Part shown: piece by piece, positions 45,584 through 58,013 of the stretch | Position numbering within the stretch: the stretch's first letter is position 1 | Layout of the letters: each line of letters begins with the position of its first letter | Source of the DNA: Anaeramoeba flamelloides | Taxonomy: Eukaryota; Metamonada; Anaeramoebidae | NCBI GenBank assembly: GCA_027625915.1 | Contig: JANTQA010000060.1 | Coordinates: 6,076,001 to 6,140,000, forward strand | Direction: 5' to 3' | Length of the DNA stretch: 64,000 nt | Program-made: the position numbers and the translations under genes | The notes under the pieces: model-generated | Seen by the model: the letters and a program-made list of their open reading frames with translations, nothing else | What the model was told of the DNA's origin: nothing | The model's database searches: none

Positions 45584-46148
45584 AATGAAATTTTTTTCTT
45601 GAAAATTTCTTGAGGATAATTTGGATTTGATGAAGGAAAATTGTTTTTTGCCCAACTCAAAATTTTCCAAAAAAAAACCTAAATTTTTCAAGTTAGCAAA
45701 ATCCCTTAGATCAAGTTTCTTTTAAGTCTATAAATATGTTACTAGGTGGAAAAATAGTATTCATTAACAATAAAATTCGAACAATCCTTGAATAATTTAT
45801 AAAATTCCCTTTATTTGTTTTTTATTTGGAAAGCTGATGGAAATTTTGTTCAATTAATCTGACAACTAACGTATTTTTTTTAAAGAAAATGTAGACTTGG
45901 AGCCAAGTTTTTAGATAAGATTACACTGTATTTCTTTTGATATACTTTTTTTGAAAAAATATTCCTAATTTGATAGTTGTAAAAATCATTGTACAACTAA
46001 ACCCTTCATTGGTTAATTTTTTAAAAACACTTTTAAAATTGTATTCTGAAAATTAAAAAGTGTGATGCGAAGAGAATTATTTACTCTTCTTCTTTTATTG
46101 CTATGATATTTTCTTGTTCAAATCGAAAAAAGAATAAATTTCCACAAT

Positions 46149-46592
46149 TTAGCAGCAACCAGGACAACCACAGATATGGCACTTGATTGGTTTCTTTCCT
46201 GAGCGTTGCTTTTTAGGAACCCTGCAGATGCATGTTGTATTGGAGTGCGTGTTTGTTGTTTGAACACACATCAGACAGCAAAGCCTTTCGTAACCCTCTT
46301 TCCTCCAATAGGAAATCAATCCTTTGTCTGCAAATTTTTGATCGATCAAAAATTGATAAAGCTTTTTGGAGATTTCTTTTTTTTTAAAATAGAGATTAAA
46401 GACATATCTTGAGCGCTTATGGTTGATTTGAAAAATTTTCCATCGCATCTCGTTTTTTCTTTGATTTGTTTTTGTTTCGCGCTCTGCTTCTCTCATTTCA
46501 TTTTCAAACTCCAAGATCTTTTCTTGGATGTCTTCCCATCCTTCTGGTGGTGGCTTTTTACGAAATTTTCGGGATCTGATCCTTGCTAACAT
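46149..46592 (-). CDS. BUD31: Bud31/G10 spliceosome protein (147 residues)
   Basis: Small highly conserved nuclear protein of the activated spliceosome (Bud31/G10 family, about 144-157 residues). The start is ATG 46592, giving [20 protein letters not shown], which matches the family's basic N-terminus followed by (K/A)PP(D/E)GWE; the longer frame upstream is unlike any family member. Further marks are EMREAE, a [20 protein letters not shown] block like [40 protein letters not shown] and a Cys-rich end ([17 protein letters not shown]) that binds zinc. The gene is intronless and full length. Confidence 0.97.
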   Translation of the reverse strand: [147 protein letters not shown]

Positions 46593-48045
46593 TACAGGAA
46601 GAAAGATTATTAAATAAAAGTGTTTTGTTGTTTTTGTGTTTTTATGTATGTTCAAAATATAAAATTCAAGTCAAATGGGTTAATGGTGTTGAATTTTCAT
46701 TGTTGTTAAATTGTGTTTTGGGAATGAAAAGGTATTTTACACATTTTTATGGAATTTTTGTTTTAGTGTTACGTAAATTTGAAAAATAGTTGGAGAAATT
46801 AATAAATTAAATAGTTATAAAAAATGAAAACACCAATTTTCCTCAATTCTATATAAATGTTTTTATTTTACCAATGAAATCAAAAAAGCATTCAAATGGT
46901 TTGTATTTATTCATATTTGAATAACTTTATCAAGATCCAAAAAATTATTTTGAATAAAGTAAACATTGTTCTTTTACCATACTTCTTTTGATATTAGGAC
47001 TACTGCCTTTCACTTTTGAAAATTCAATTGAATATTAATTGAGTTTAAATTAAAAACAATTATTCATTTTTACAGAAACGGTTGAAGACAATTGCAATCT
47101 AACCAATATTCAAATTAATTTCAAAAAATCTTGCATTTTTATTTTTGTGGACAAATCCTGTATTTTTAAAAACTATTCTTTTAAAAAACATAATTACTTA
47201 TTGTGTCTACATAACCCCTGTTTTGAAAAAGCTAGTATTTTTGAAAAAAATAACTGTTCTCATAATATAGAAACGTCTTTTTTTTTCATTTAAAAAATTA
47301 TTTTGTGTTTTGCGAAATAACACCAAAGTAAAAGAGTTGCTATTTGCTAAAAAATAAATTAATTGTAATTTTCATTCAGCTGATTTCAAAATATATTGAA
47401 AAGTCAAAGTCTCAATTCAACTATTTTATTCACCAAATCAGTTATATTTGTTTTCACTTTTAGAATTTTGGTCTTGAATGGTTTAATTTAATTTTTTTTT
47501 TTTGAGAGGAATTGTTTTTTTTGGAAAGTTGAATGAAAACTTTGATTAATTTATTTCCCAATTAACAGTAATACACCTCACTAGTTGTTATTCTCTTTCT
47601 TTCGATTCTTTTCTGTAACTTGTCAAGATTTTTTGTTTTCTTAAACTTCTAAATGATCACCAGCTTCTTAAAAACACAAAAAGTTAATCCCAAAACCAAA
47701 TTCTAAAAAGTTCCTTACAAACGATGAGGCCCTACTTACCATCATATTCAGAAAAAAAATTGATGAAATACAAAATAATAGAAAAATCATTACTGTAATT
47801 GTCCAATTATTAAATCGAATTTTTTGTTTTCGAAATTCCCAATATTTTATCAATTATCAGTTGCAGAAAAAACATAAAGTTCTTCATAAAATCAATTGAA
47901 AATTTTTTTTTGAAAACTCAATTCGGTTCTTATTGTTTGGAACTTTGTGATAAAATTTTAATTTTTCTAATTGGAATTTACAAATAGTGCTTAAATTTAT
48001 GAAACCCGTAACCATAATAATTATATATACTTATATTTATATATA

Positions 48046-48580
48046 TAAACCCCATTCCAAAAATTTGGAAACATACAAAATCAAAAATGACAAAAAAAAA
48101 CCCAATTTATTATATTTATCCAAACTTAATACAAAAAACACATTTAAGCAACAAAATATTAATGTTTTTATAAGTAATAATTTTCATCCCAAATAAAAGA
48201 AAATAAATATAAAACTCAAAAAAAAAAAAAAAAATGTTTTGTCAAAAATAATGAAAAAGAGCTGAACAAAAAATGTATTGGTAAATTTGTTGAAATTTCA
48301 CCAAAAATTATTGAGAGATAAAATGATAAGATATCATCAACTCATTATGTGGTTTTTCTATTTAAGAAACTCAACATTAACTTTCTATCAACCATCATAA
48401 AAAAATCTAGATCTAATCAAATAGATTAGAAAACTGGAAAAAAGGAAATGAAAACAAAACAAAAAAGACAAAAAATTACATAGTTTGCAAAATACCAATT
48501 ATTTCCAAATTAAATATAGAGTGGGGTATTGTTATTCTTTCAACAGTTTGTAATGTACCCAAATTTTTGGAATTTAGTTT
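48046..48580. repeat. M5 element, uninterrupted copy
   Basis: About 535 bp. The left end is AAACCCCATTCCAAAAATTT and the right end read on the other strand is AAACTAAATTCCAAAAATTT, with TATA-rich flanks. It is the reference for recognising the nested insertions at 28722-30025. Confidence 0.82.
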
Positions 48581-51500
48581 ATATATATATAATTGTTAAT
48601 TTAATAACAAATCCAAAAAAAAAAAAAAAAATTCTTCAGCTTTGAATTACATAATAAAGTAAAAATATGAAAAAATAATACCATTTTAAATATGAATATT
48701 ATTTTCAGAACTGAATTACACAGTTGTTTAAAATAATAGTACTCAGAGGATAAAACCCACATTTCCTCATAAAAGTAAAAAAAAAAAAATTTTTTTCTTG
48801 TTGATACAATACAACACCCAATACTATATCAAAAATTATACCTGATACAAAATCAAAATTCATAGTAAATTCATTAACATGCTAATATATTTTTAAATTA
48901 AGAAATGAATTTTGAAATTTTTTTTTAATAATTTCCCCTTTTTTAGGAAATATAATATTTTTTATCAACTTTCACAAAAAAAAACTGTCAAATTGATTTA
49001 AATTAGAGAATAATAATAAAAATGAATATATTAAAATAACTTTTTTATATTAATATTTCCATTTATTTTAAAACTAACAACCATAAATCCAATTATTATC
49101 ACATAAAATAGAATTCAAAAGATCAAAAAAAAAATTGTAAATTGAAACCTTTTCAATTACCCCCCAAAAAAAAAAAAAAAAAAAAAATTATTTTCAAAAT
49201 ACTAGTCAAGCTATTTCTTAGGATTTTTTATTTTTCTGATTTTTTCTAGCCAGGATAAAATTAGATTTAATATTTCGATAATGTTTATTATTCCCATTTG
49301 AATGGTTTCAAGTATCTTCATTGATCTTTGAAAAAACAAGTATAATCATATAAGTAATTTTTTTCTTTTGCTAAATCTGAAATTGCAATTTCCAAGACAA
49401 ATAAATAATATATAAGAAAATAATTTTATTATTCAATAACCAAAAATACTAAAGAAGATTCATCTGCGAAAAAAAGACAACAATTATTTATAATTTACAA
49501 TACGGAAAAAAACAAAAAATTATTTAATTTTCAATACTAATATATAAATTACTCGTCTGTATTATAATTTTTTTTTTTTGGAGATAGGCACAATATATAA
49601 ATATCTTGGTAAATTAGTTTAAATTTTATTGACAATTAATTTAAGACCAAAGGCTACATTACCAACTAATTTTAGTTAGAATGTTCTATTTATAAGAAAA
49701 TAATCTTAACCTTATATTAATGACAATAAAAAATTTTAATCACGTAAAAAGCCCAGTAATTCAAAAAATAAAAGAATGAAAACAAAAAATGAAAAATTAA
49801 TTTGAAATTTTTTTATAAAAATCCAAATTATTTCTAATTTGAATGGAATTATATAATTTTGATTATTTGAACTAATTTGACCATGTAAAGAAAATATTAG
49901 TCTTATTGTATTTTAGAATTAAATTAATTTGATATTTTTATTAACAGCAAGTATAAAAATAACTTAAAATTGCATCTACATTTTTTTTTACAATATTTTT
50001 TTATCTTTCATTTCAAATTATCTTTTTTAATCATATAACTTATCGATATTAATATCATAACGACCCATTGTTCATCATCTAATTTATTTTAACTTATAAA
50101 TTATAATATTCTTACAAAAAAAATGTTAAATTAATTTAATTGTAAAATATATTGAGATTATTTCAAGAAAAGTATTATAAAAAAACTTTTCAAAAGCTTC
50201 AAATTTTTAAGTTCAAAATTAATTATCTGTTGAAATTATTTCAAGAATAAATTATTTTCGTTTATGAAGTTAAAAATATAACTGTATGTGTACATGATAT
50301 ATTAAAAATATTCTTTAAAAAGTATTAAAATGAACAGTTTATAAACCTTACATTGCTTTATAAATTATAATAATCCTAACTCATACAAAATAGTATCAAC
50401 CGAAAGTTTTGATTTCTCAAAACTTTCAAAAAAATTTGATTTTTAAAATAAAAAAATAAAAATTTTCAAAACACGTACTATTAACGGTACTTTAATCTTC
50501 TTGTTTCGTTTCAGTTTTTTTTTTAGTTTTTTTTTTTTTTTGGTAATAAACTTGGTTTCTGTCAAAGGGTTTCCAAAAAAAAATATTTTTTTTAAATATC
50601 AATTATTTTAAATAATTCACTTTTGAAGAAAAAAAAAAAATAAGCAGAATTATACACATCAAAGAATAGTTGAAATCCGTCTTAAATAAAACTAATTAAA
50701 AATATATATTTTCTTAAAAATTTGTAAAACTCAAATTCTTAATTCCACATTGAGAAAAACAAGTATGTTCATTTTAATTTCTTACTTGTATTTGGATAAG
50801 AAATAGGAATCTTTTTTCACGTCATCTTCCATACTTTTCTTTTCGACACCAAATTCCCAAAACGAAGTAGGTTGGTATTTATGGCACCCATTTGAAAAAG
50901 GAAATGAAAATCGAGTGAAAAATTTTCACATTTATTAATCAAATTTCAGGATCAAAGATGGAATAAAATTTCAAAAAAATTCAATATGATTTCTCAACAA
51001 TCATCTCCACAGTTTCAATAACCTTAAAATAACATTTTTTACTTATTAACTATTGATTTTGCTATAAAAAAATTTTTAGAAACGGAATTATATTTTCAAA
51101 AAAAAATCGAAAAAAAAAAAAACAAAAATGTGAAAATAATTATATCAATTTTTTTCTACAAATATCCATGCAAAACATTTACACACATGTAATTCACCCA
51201 TTACAACTGGACCCCTTTAACTGGAACATGGTTTAGTTCAACTGTTTATATAATTTGTACTTTTAAATTTAAAATTTATTATTTAGAGAAAAAAAAAACA
51301 ATAAAGATGTATGGATAACTTTTTTAAATTGAAATATGAATTATTAAAATAGACAAATTTAAAAAATTAATCAAAATATCAACATTATGAATGTATATTT
51401 AAATTGTTGAAATAAATTATCAATTGGAAAATTAAATATAATTAATAGATATTTTAAAATAAAAAAAAAAAGATCCCAAAACAAAAAAAAAAAAAAAAAT

Positions 51501-51654
51501 TGTAACCACAAGAAATTTGGCATCTTTGTATTTTACGAGATAAATAAATCTATTTAAATAAAAATTTGAAAAAGTTAAGGCAATATTAAAAAAACTAATC
51601 AATGTCTTTCAACAAAAAAAAAAACTTTCTCTTGAAAGTTAAAAAATCATTTTA

Positions 51655-52052
51655 CAGCCAATACAAAGCTACCGTGAAAATTTATCAATATCAAATTTTG
51701 ATGTTGATATAAATTTTTAAAAAGTTCAATATGAGAATAATAAAGCTCATATTGAAAAAAAAATTTCCTAAATGAGCTGATATTCAAGAATTTTTTCTGA
51801 TTTTCAAAAAATAAATTTTCAGAATCCAAAATGACTCTAAACATCAAAAATTCATTAAGAAACTACATAAAATTTCCTCTTAAAAATGAGTTATTTTTCG
51901 ATCGCATTAGCAGAATATTTTTCATATTAACCCATTTATGAAAAAATATTTCCAATATAAGCTTTCTTATTAGTATATTGAACTTTTTAAAAATCTATAT
52001 CAAATCAAAAATTTGATATTGATAAAATTTCACTGTAGCCTTGGAACAGCTG
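51655..52052. repeat. TA-flanked MITE, family M4
   Basis: 398 bp between TA at 51653-51654 and TA at 52053-52054. Ends are CAGCCAATACAAAGCTACCG and, on the other strand, CAGCTGTTCCAAGGCTACAG, followed on both sides by TGAAA(A)TTT(A)TATCAATATCAAATTTT and, further in, TTTTTAAAAAGTTCAATAT. Arms are about 80 bases long. The end motif is close to that of M1. It lies 234 bp past the APC4 stop codon. Confidence 0.85.
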
Positions 52053-52286
52053 TAAATATTTTTACATAAATTATGAAACATTATATGAATTGACTTCTTA
52101 ATTAATCAAATGCTGATTTACATTGAGATAATAATAAACAAAATTCAAATTTTTAATTTTCATTTTTGAGTTTACGATCTTTTTCTGTTATTACTAAATA
52201 AAATTAAAATAAAAATAAAAATCAAAATTTAATCAATTTTTATTAACGATTCGAATAATATTATTTTAATCAAAAATTAATACTCC

Positions 52287-52343
52287 TTAATTAGATTCAC
52301 TTTCACTTTGATCATCGTCATCATCATCATCATCTTCTTCTTC

Positions 52344-52376
<33 letters not shown>

Positions 52377-55300
52377 TTCTTCATCATCTTCCTCCGAATC
52401 TTCCTCTGAATCATATTCTGAATCTTCATCAGATTCTTCCTCATCGTCGCCTTCCAAATCGATAACCATTAGTTTGTTTATATCCTTAATTAACAGCGTA
52501 GCAGTTTTCCTTGAATCTGATTTAGTAAAGATAAAATTGTTTTTAAAATTTTCAATTTCAATTATTTTTTCAATTTTCAATTCAGAAACGGGAATTTTGT
52601 TTATATTGTTTACTGTATTTTCTTTCAAATATTCATTTTCAATCGGGTGGAATTGAAAATCCTCTAAAGGTGTTAAGGTTATATAACATTTTTTTTCGGA
52701 TTGATCTTTATTGTGATATAAAAGTAATAAGTTATTTTTTTGATAAAATTGGAATTCTTTGCAAAGGAAGGATTGATTTATATTTATGATTGCAATTTCA
52801 TTTTCATTTTCATCTTCATCTTCATCTTTGTCTTCATCCTTTTCATTCCCATTTCCATTTCCATTTTTTTGGAAATTTAATAAATTTTTAATAATTAAAA
52901 TTTGTTGCGATTCTTTTTGCTGTAAAAGCTGGAGAGTATACAAATATTTTTTTGATCCATTTTCTCCAATTTTTTTTTCAATAAAGGATATTTTATTGCT
53001 TTTTTTCGAGAAATTATTCTGATTATCATCTTGACCGTTGACACAAAGATTAAGTAAATCTTTTCTTTGAATTTTTTCTTGAACAAATTTTGAAAGATCT
53101 AATTCAATTTGTTCAATAAGGTTTTTGATATCATTAATTTTTTTTAAGCATTTTTGTGAATTTGAAACATTTGTAGATTTTTGTTCGTGAAGAATCATTT
53201 GAGAAAAAAAATGACAAAGTTCCTTTGAGTCTTTTAATAGTACAGTTTCTTTATTGGGGATTTTTAAATTTTCTTCATCTTCTTCATTTTCGTCTCCATC
53301 ATTTTCATTTTTGTTTTGTATCTTATTTTCAATGATCAAAATCTCTGAACAAGATTTGATCCAATCGCAAAATAGGAAAAATGATTTTCTAATTTTAGAG
53401 ATCTCCTTTATATATTTTTCGATCTGTACATTGCTTTTTCTTATAGCTTTTAATAAGAATTTGAGAGACTTTATTGAGATTTTTCCTACGGTTGTTTCAA
53501 TTGGTTCTTGGCACTCTTCCTGCAATACTCCCATTTCATTATTTTCAAAATCAAAATCTTCTTCAAAATCATTTTCTTCAAAAGTATTCATAAGATTAGC
53601 TTTGTAAAAAAATTCATTTCCATTTCCATTGCCATTGTCATTTTCATTTTGATTTTTAGAATAATGAATAACATCCAATAAAGCTTCCGTGTGCAATGAC
53701 AAAAGTTTGTTTGAGTGCTGGCAATAGTCATAAAGTAATGTTAAAATATCAGATAATAAAGCATTGAGACTTTTTTTCATTTTTGAAACTTGGCCAGGTA
53801 AAAAGGATTGTAATAATGTTTTTTTAAAATTTTCATTTTCGTGGAAACCCTGCGAAAGGATAATAACAAGTTGAGAATAGACAGATTGCAAATTTTGTGA
53901 AGATATTTTTTCATTTCTGGATATTTTATTTTCTAATAACAAGTCAAAGGACGATAAAAAAGATGATTTGAATTCATTGAATAAATTATTACAATTCGTG
54001 AGAGAGTATTGACAGATCGAGTTGAGCCTTTTAATTTTTGAAAAATGTTTTAAAAAGGAATACATGCCACCTTTTAAAGAAAAAAGATTTTTTAATGATA
54101 ATTGGACATTTTTATTAGTCACATTTTCAGAAAAATATAAATTTTCATTTAAAAGGTTGTTAAACTGCTCTTGTTTCTTTACATCATTGTTTTGACTACT
54201 AAAATTTGAACTTATTGAACTAATATTGTTTTCAAATTTATGATGGAAAAGTGGGAATAGCCCATTAGGGTAGAGTACAAGATGCCCGTCAGTATCAATA
54301 GAAATTAAATATGTCAAGGAATCGATTTGTAACTCCTTTTTTGGTTTAAATTTTGTTCTGTGATTATTCCACCGCGTCGAATACAAATCTTTGATATTGG
54401 GTATAAACCTTTTTAAACTATTAACTTCTTCATTGATTATCGGCGAAATCGTATCCCAGAATAAAGATTTAACGCATGAGTCATGGCACTTGAAACTTTT
54501 TGTTATTTCTTCAATCTCATAATTATAAAAATGAACAAAACCCGAGTTTGTGCCTATACAAATTAGTTTTCCTTTGTTATTTATTTATTTATTTTTAATA
54601 TGTAAATTTATTTTTGTGTTTGGTTAAAATATGAATTTTTTTTTTTTTTTTTAGAAAATGATAATATGTATTTAGTAAAAAAAATTGTGGGTTTTTAATA
54701 AAGTTTAATAATTTAGATTTGAGAATTTTTTGAGCCAATCACAGAAATATCAGAAATTTAATTCCATGTTAAATTTTTTATTTACTTTACCCATGGCTTA
54801 AAAAGTTGTTTATATTTTATCCTTTTCCTTTTATTTTCATTAAATAAATACTTCTTTTCGCTTAAATGTATTTGATCTTTTTAATATTTTTATTAATTTT
54901 AATTTTTTAATTTTTTCACATTTAAAAAAATAAAGATTTTTAAATAAACTCAATTTCAAAATTGTGTCTCACCTGAAATAATAAATCGAAATGAAAAAAA
55001 TATAAATATGCATTATTTTGTTATGAAGAATTAATTATCAAATCTTATTAATAATTTACTTTTTGATTATTACAAACATATAAAAACCCGATATTTTAAA
55101 AATTTAAAAAAAAAATAAATCAAAAGCTTAAACAAAAAGCGAACAACAATTTTTGAAATGATCATTACATATTTTTTTTATTAATGAGCATTCACTGAAA
55201 AAAGGTTAACAAGAAGAATTTTTGATAATAATTATCGGAATTTTTAAAGATATTAGGTAGTCACAATTTTTTAATATTTATTGGTATTTTCCAAGATATT

Positions 55301-58013
55301 TTTTTTTTTAACTTGATTTTCTTCAAAAAAAAAGTAAAAGAAAAAGAAAGATGAAAAAAAAAAATTTTAAAAAAAAAAAATAAAAAAAGAAATCGACAAA
55401 AAAATCCAAAAAAAAAAAGAAAAAAAAAAACAAATAAGAATTAAAAAAAAGAAAAACAAAAGAAAAACAAAAATTGAAAAATCAGAACAAAAATTTGACA
55501 AAAATAGAAAAAATGATTCTGATCTAAAAATTGAAATTTTTTTTTTGATAAGAAAATGTGATGAAACTCTATAAAATTCTGATTTCAATAACATTATAAA
55601 GTGAGTCAAAATTTTTGAAAAAATAGTTTAGTTTATGGCTAATTGTGTGTAAGTGATTTGTAGATATACAAAGTTTTTTGTGTAATTTGGATATATGTTA
55701 ATTATTTAATATATTATTCGAAAAATAAAAAAAAATAAAAAAAAAACTTCAAAATAAACTCTTATTCAATAATCGCATCCATTTTTAAAATTGAAAAACG
55801 ACTATTTTTCTAAAAGAATATTATTTTAATTATGCTTTGAAAAAAAAAAAAAGTAAATTTTTTCCCTTTTCTAGACTTATATGTTTTGATGTTATTGTAT
55901 TTTAATTTTTATTTTTAGAAAAAAATTCGGTTTAAATTTCTCAAATTAATACTTTGTTAAAATTATTAGAAAACAGTTTATATATCGAGTTTCCACTTTT
56001 TAAATTGTGAAAGGATCTTTGAAACAAAAATAATCGGTTTTTTTTTTTTTTTAGATTTGATTCGATAGTAAAAATATCAAAAACATTATAATTGTGATTT
56101 TGAATGGCTGTGGTTTTTTGAATTGGTCATACCAATTTAATAATTAAAATATTTTTAATTTCATTTTTTGCCTGTGTTATATTGACAGAAACAGGGTTTA
56201 TATAAAACAAGAATCAAGTGTGTTGTATTGTAAAAATGAGAGGTTAAAATCTCTCAAATATAAAAAAAATACGATTTTTTTCTCTTTCTTAATAGTAAGT
56301 AACGATTTAAAAGTTAATTTAATTTCTTCGAAAATTGCGAAAAAATGAAGCAAACTATTATTGATAATATCTTGGAAAACTTTTAATTTCAGAATTGTTA
56401 AACTAGTGAATGGGTTCTAAGGTTTGTTAATAACCAAAATGGTCTAAAATCGGTACCATCTTTGGGTGATTTTGGTCATTCTCTTGAGTAATAAAAAAAA
56501 AAAAAAAAAAAATTCTGTCTTGTTGGATTATTCATTACTGTTAAACCAAAAGTATAAAATAAAAAAAAAATATCTCAAATTTTAATAAGAAAGTGCTGAA
56601 TTAAATTTCTAGAATTTCTTTTCAATTGATTTTGTGAAGATCTTCGCTTCTCTTAATAAAATAAAATCAATATAAATGATCTTTTGAAGATCTTTTTGGT
56701 TTTTTCAACAACTAAACCGAGGAATCAAATTTGAGAAATTGAAATAACCATTTGAAAAAAAAAAGTAAAATAGGGAAAAAAAATCCCAACAAGATTTTAA
56801 TTATGAGCCTTAATAAAACCTGACTTAAAAAGTAAGATCTAAAAAAAAGAAAAGATAAAATTACTCAAAACGAAGTGGAGGATTCAGCACAATAACAGTT
56901 TTTTTAATGCTATCTTTTGGCCAGGGGTTTTTCTTTGATTGATCAATCATTAAAAATTTGCGGAAAAATTGACTATTTTTGAGATCTTCAAAATCACATG
57001 AACAATTTCGATGTGTCAAGTAGATTTAAATTGTATTTGATTTTATTGATTGAAAATAATATAATCAATTATTCTTTGAAGTTAATTTGTTTCTTCTTTT
57101 AATTGATTTTACTTTTTGTTTTCGGGTTTCTGTGATTTCTGTGATTCTATTAAGGTTCCAAATTAAAAACCATGTGAATTTTTAATCCGTGCTTCACTTT
57201 TTTTAATGAACAGCAAAATTATTTATTTCTTTCAAGGAAAATGATTCTTTATTTTTAACAAAGAAGTTTGACAAATAACACTTTGCTAATAAGATAAAAA
57301 ACAAAAATCTGAAAAGCAATCTAGAAGAAAGTATAACAATTCAAACAGATCAGTTTGGTGACGAATTATTCAAACTTTGAGTTGGTGCTTTTTGGTTAAT
57401 CTCTTGAACTTTTTCGGATTCACAAAGTTTAAATTTTTTACGAGACCACAGCGATTTGAGAGGTATGTGTGTAATTTTGTCATGAAATAAATGACAACAG
57501 ATCTCTTAAAAAACAGGGATTCCCTTTATTTCCACCCTCCAATTTTTCAATTTTTAAACTTTTTTTTTTGTTTTCCGTCCAATTCCTGGATCTTTGTTGT
57601 TCATTGAATTAAAAGAAAGCAAAGGTAGGTTAAAATATCAAAAAGTGAAGTAGCTTAAAATTTAAAACAAAAAAAAAAACAAGTTCAGTTTACAAAGCAT
57701 TTGGATCTTTTAAACTTGTATTCGATCATCACCAAAAGAAAAAGAAGAAAACGTAAAAAAGTAAAAAGAAAATGAAAAAGAAATTACCATTCGAACTCCA
57801 AGAAATTGCCGTAACCGAAGACTCAAAGTTGTTTGAATCAATTGTCATTATTTTTGATAGATTTAATCTAAATATGTGTATTTGATTCTTTTCGGAAACA
57901 ATTGCAATAAGATCCATTGAAGGGCATGTTGAAATTAATTTTGCTCTGAATTGAATACGCTTTTCACTAATTATTTCCATTTTCCTTTCGATGTTTTCTA
58001 TTTCGATTTCCAT
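52287..58013 (-). CDS. APC4: Anaphase-promoting complex subunit 4 (two exons, 836 residues)
   Basis: Exon 1 is 57788-58013 and exon 2 is 52287-54571; the 3216-bp intron (GTAATT...CAAAG) splits a Gly codon, giving ISWSSNG-KLICIGTNSGFV. The N-terminus carries the APC4 WD40-like propeller: CPSMDLIAIVSEKNQIHIFR corresponds to the family's C(P)TMDLIAL...V.(L/I)(Y/F)RL, followed by VTAISWSSNGKLICIG. A long helical region (about residues 220-400, including LKGGMYSFLKHFSKIKRL and FLPGQVSKMKKSL) fits the APC4 long domain. The 836-residue length compares with about 800 in human. APC4 is a scaffold of the ubiquitin ligase that drives anaphase and mitotic exit. Asn/Glu-rich inserts and a very acidic Asp/Glu tail of about 60 residues at the C-terminus are lineage features. 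The frame is open from the acceptor at 54571, so the second exon has no start of its own. Confidence 0.87.
54572..57787 (-). other. Intron 1 of APC4, 3216 bp
   Basis: Supported by protein continuity across the junction. It contains an M7 repeat (56764-57212), homopolymer-rich stretches that give false Lys/Phe frames near 55370-55610, and otherwise nothing I recognise. A CAGGTGAGA near 54966-54974 on the minus strand looks like a splice site but is not needed for the frame. Confidence 0.8.
56764..57212. repeat. M7 dispersed repeat, inverted copy, in APC4 intron 1
   Basis: Opposite orientation to the copies at 40885 and 43688. Shared blocks on this strand include GATTGAAAATAATATAAT, AATTTGTTTCTTCTTTTAAT and CTATTAAGGTTCCAAATTAA. 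The ends form an imperfect inverted repeat around (A/G)CCTTAATA. Confidence 0.75.

Larger units (their letters stand above)
46593..52286. other. Intergenic region, 5.7 kb, no gene seen
   Basis: Upstream of Bud31 and downstream of APC4. Extremely A+T-rich. It contains an M5 element (48046-48580), an M3-like remnant (about 50860-50950), an M4 MITE (51655-52052) and a short segment at 51204-51246 with ACAACTGGACCCCTTTAACT, resembling the end of a Tc1/mariner-type element. I found no coding or RNA gene. Confidence 0.65.

Noticed and set aside
46593-46655. N-terminal extension of the Bud31 frame
   Set aside because: It has no resemblance to the family, whose N-terminus starts at the basic motif before PPEGWE. 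The ATG at 46592 gives the normal length.
54966-54974. Possible tiny exon marked by CAGGTGAGA in APC4 intron 1 (minus strand)
   Set aside because: The protein is continuous and in frame across the 3.2-kb intron without it, so an additional exon is not required.
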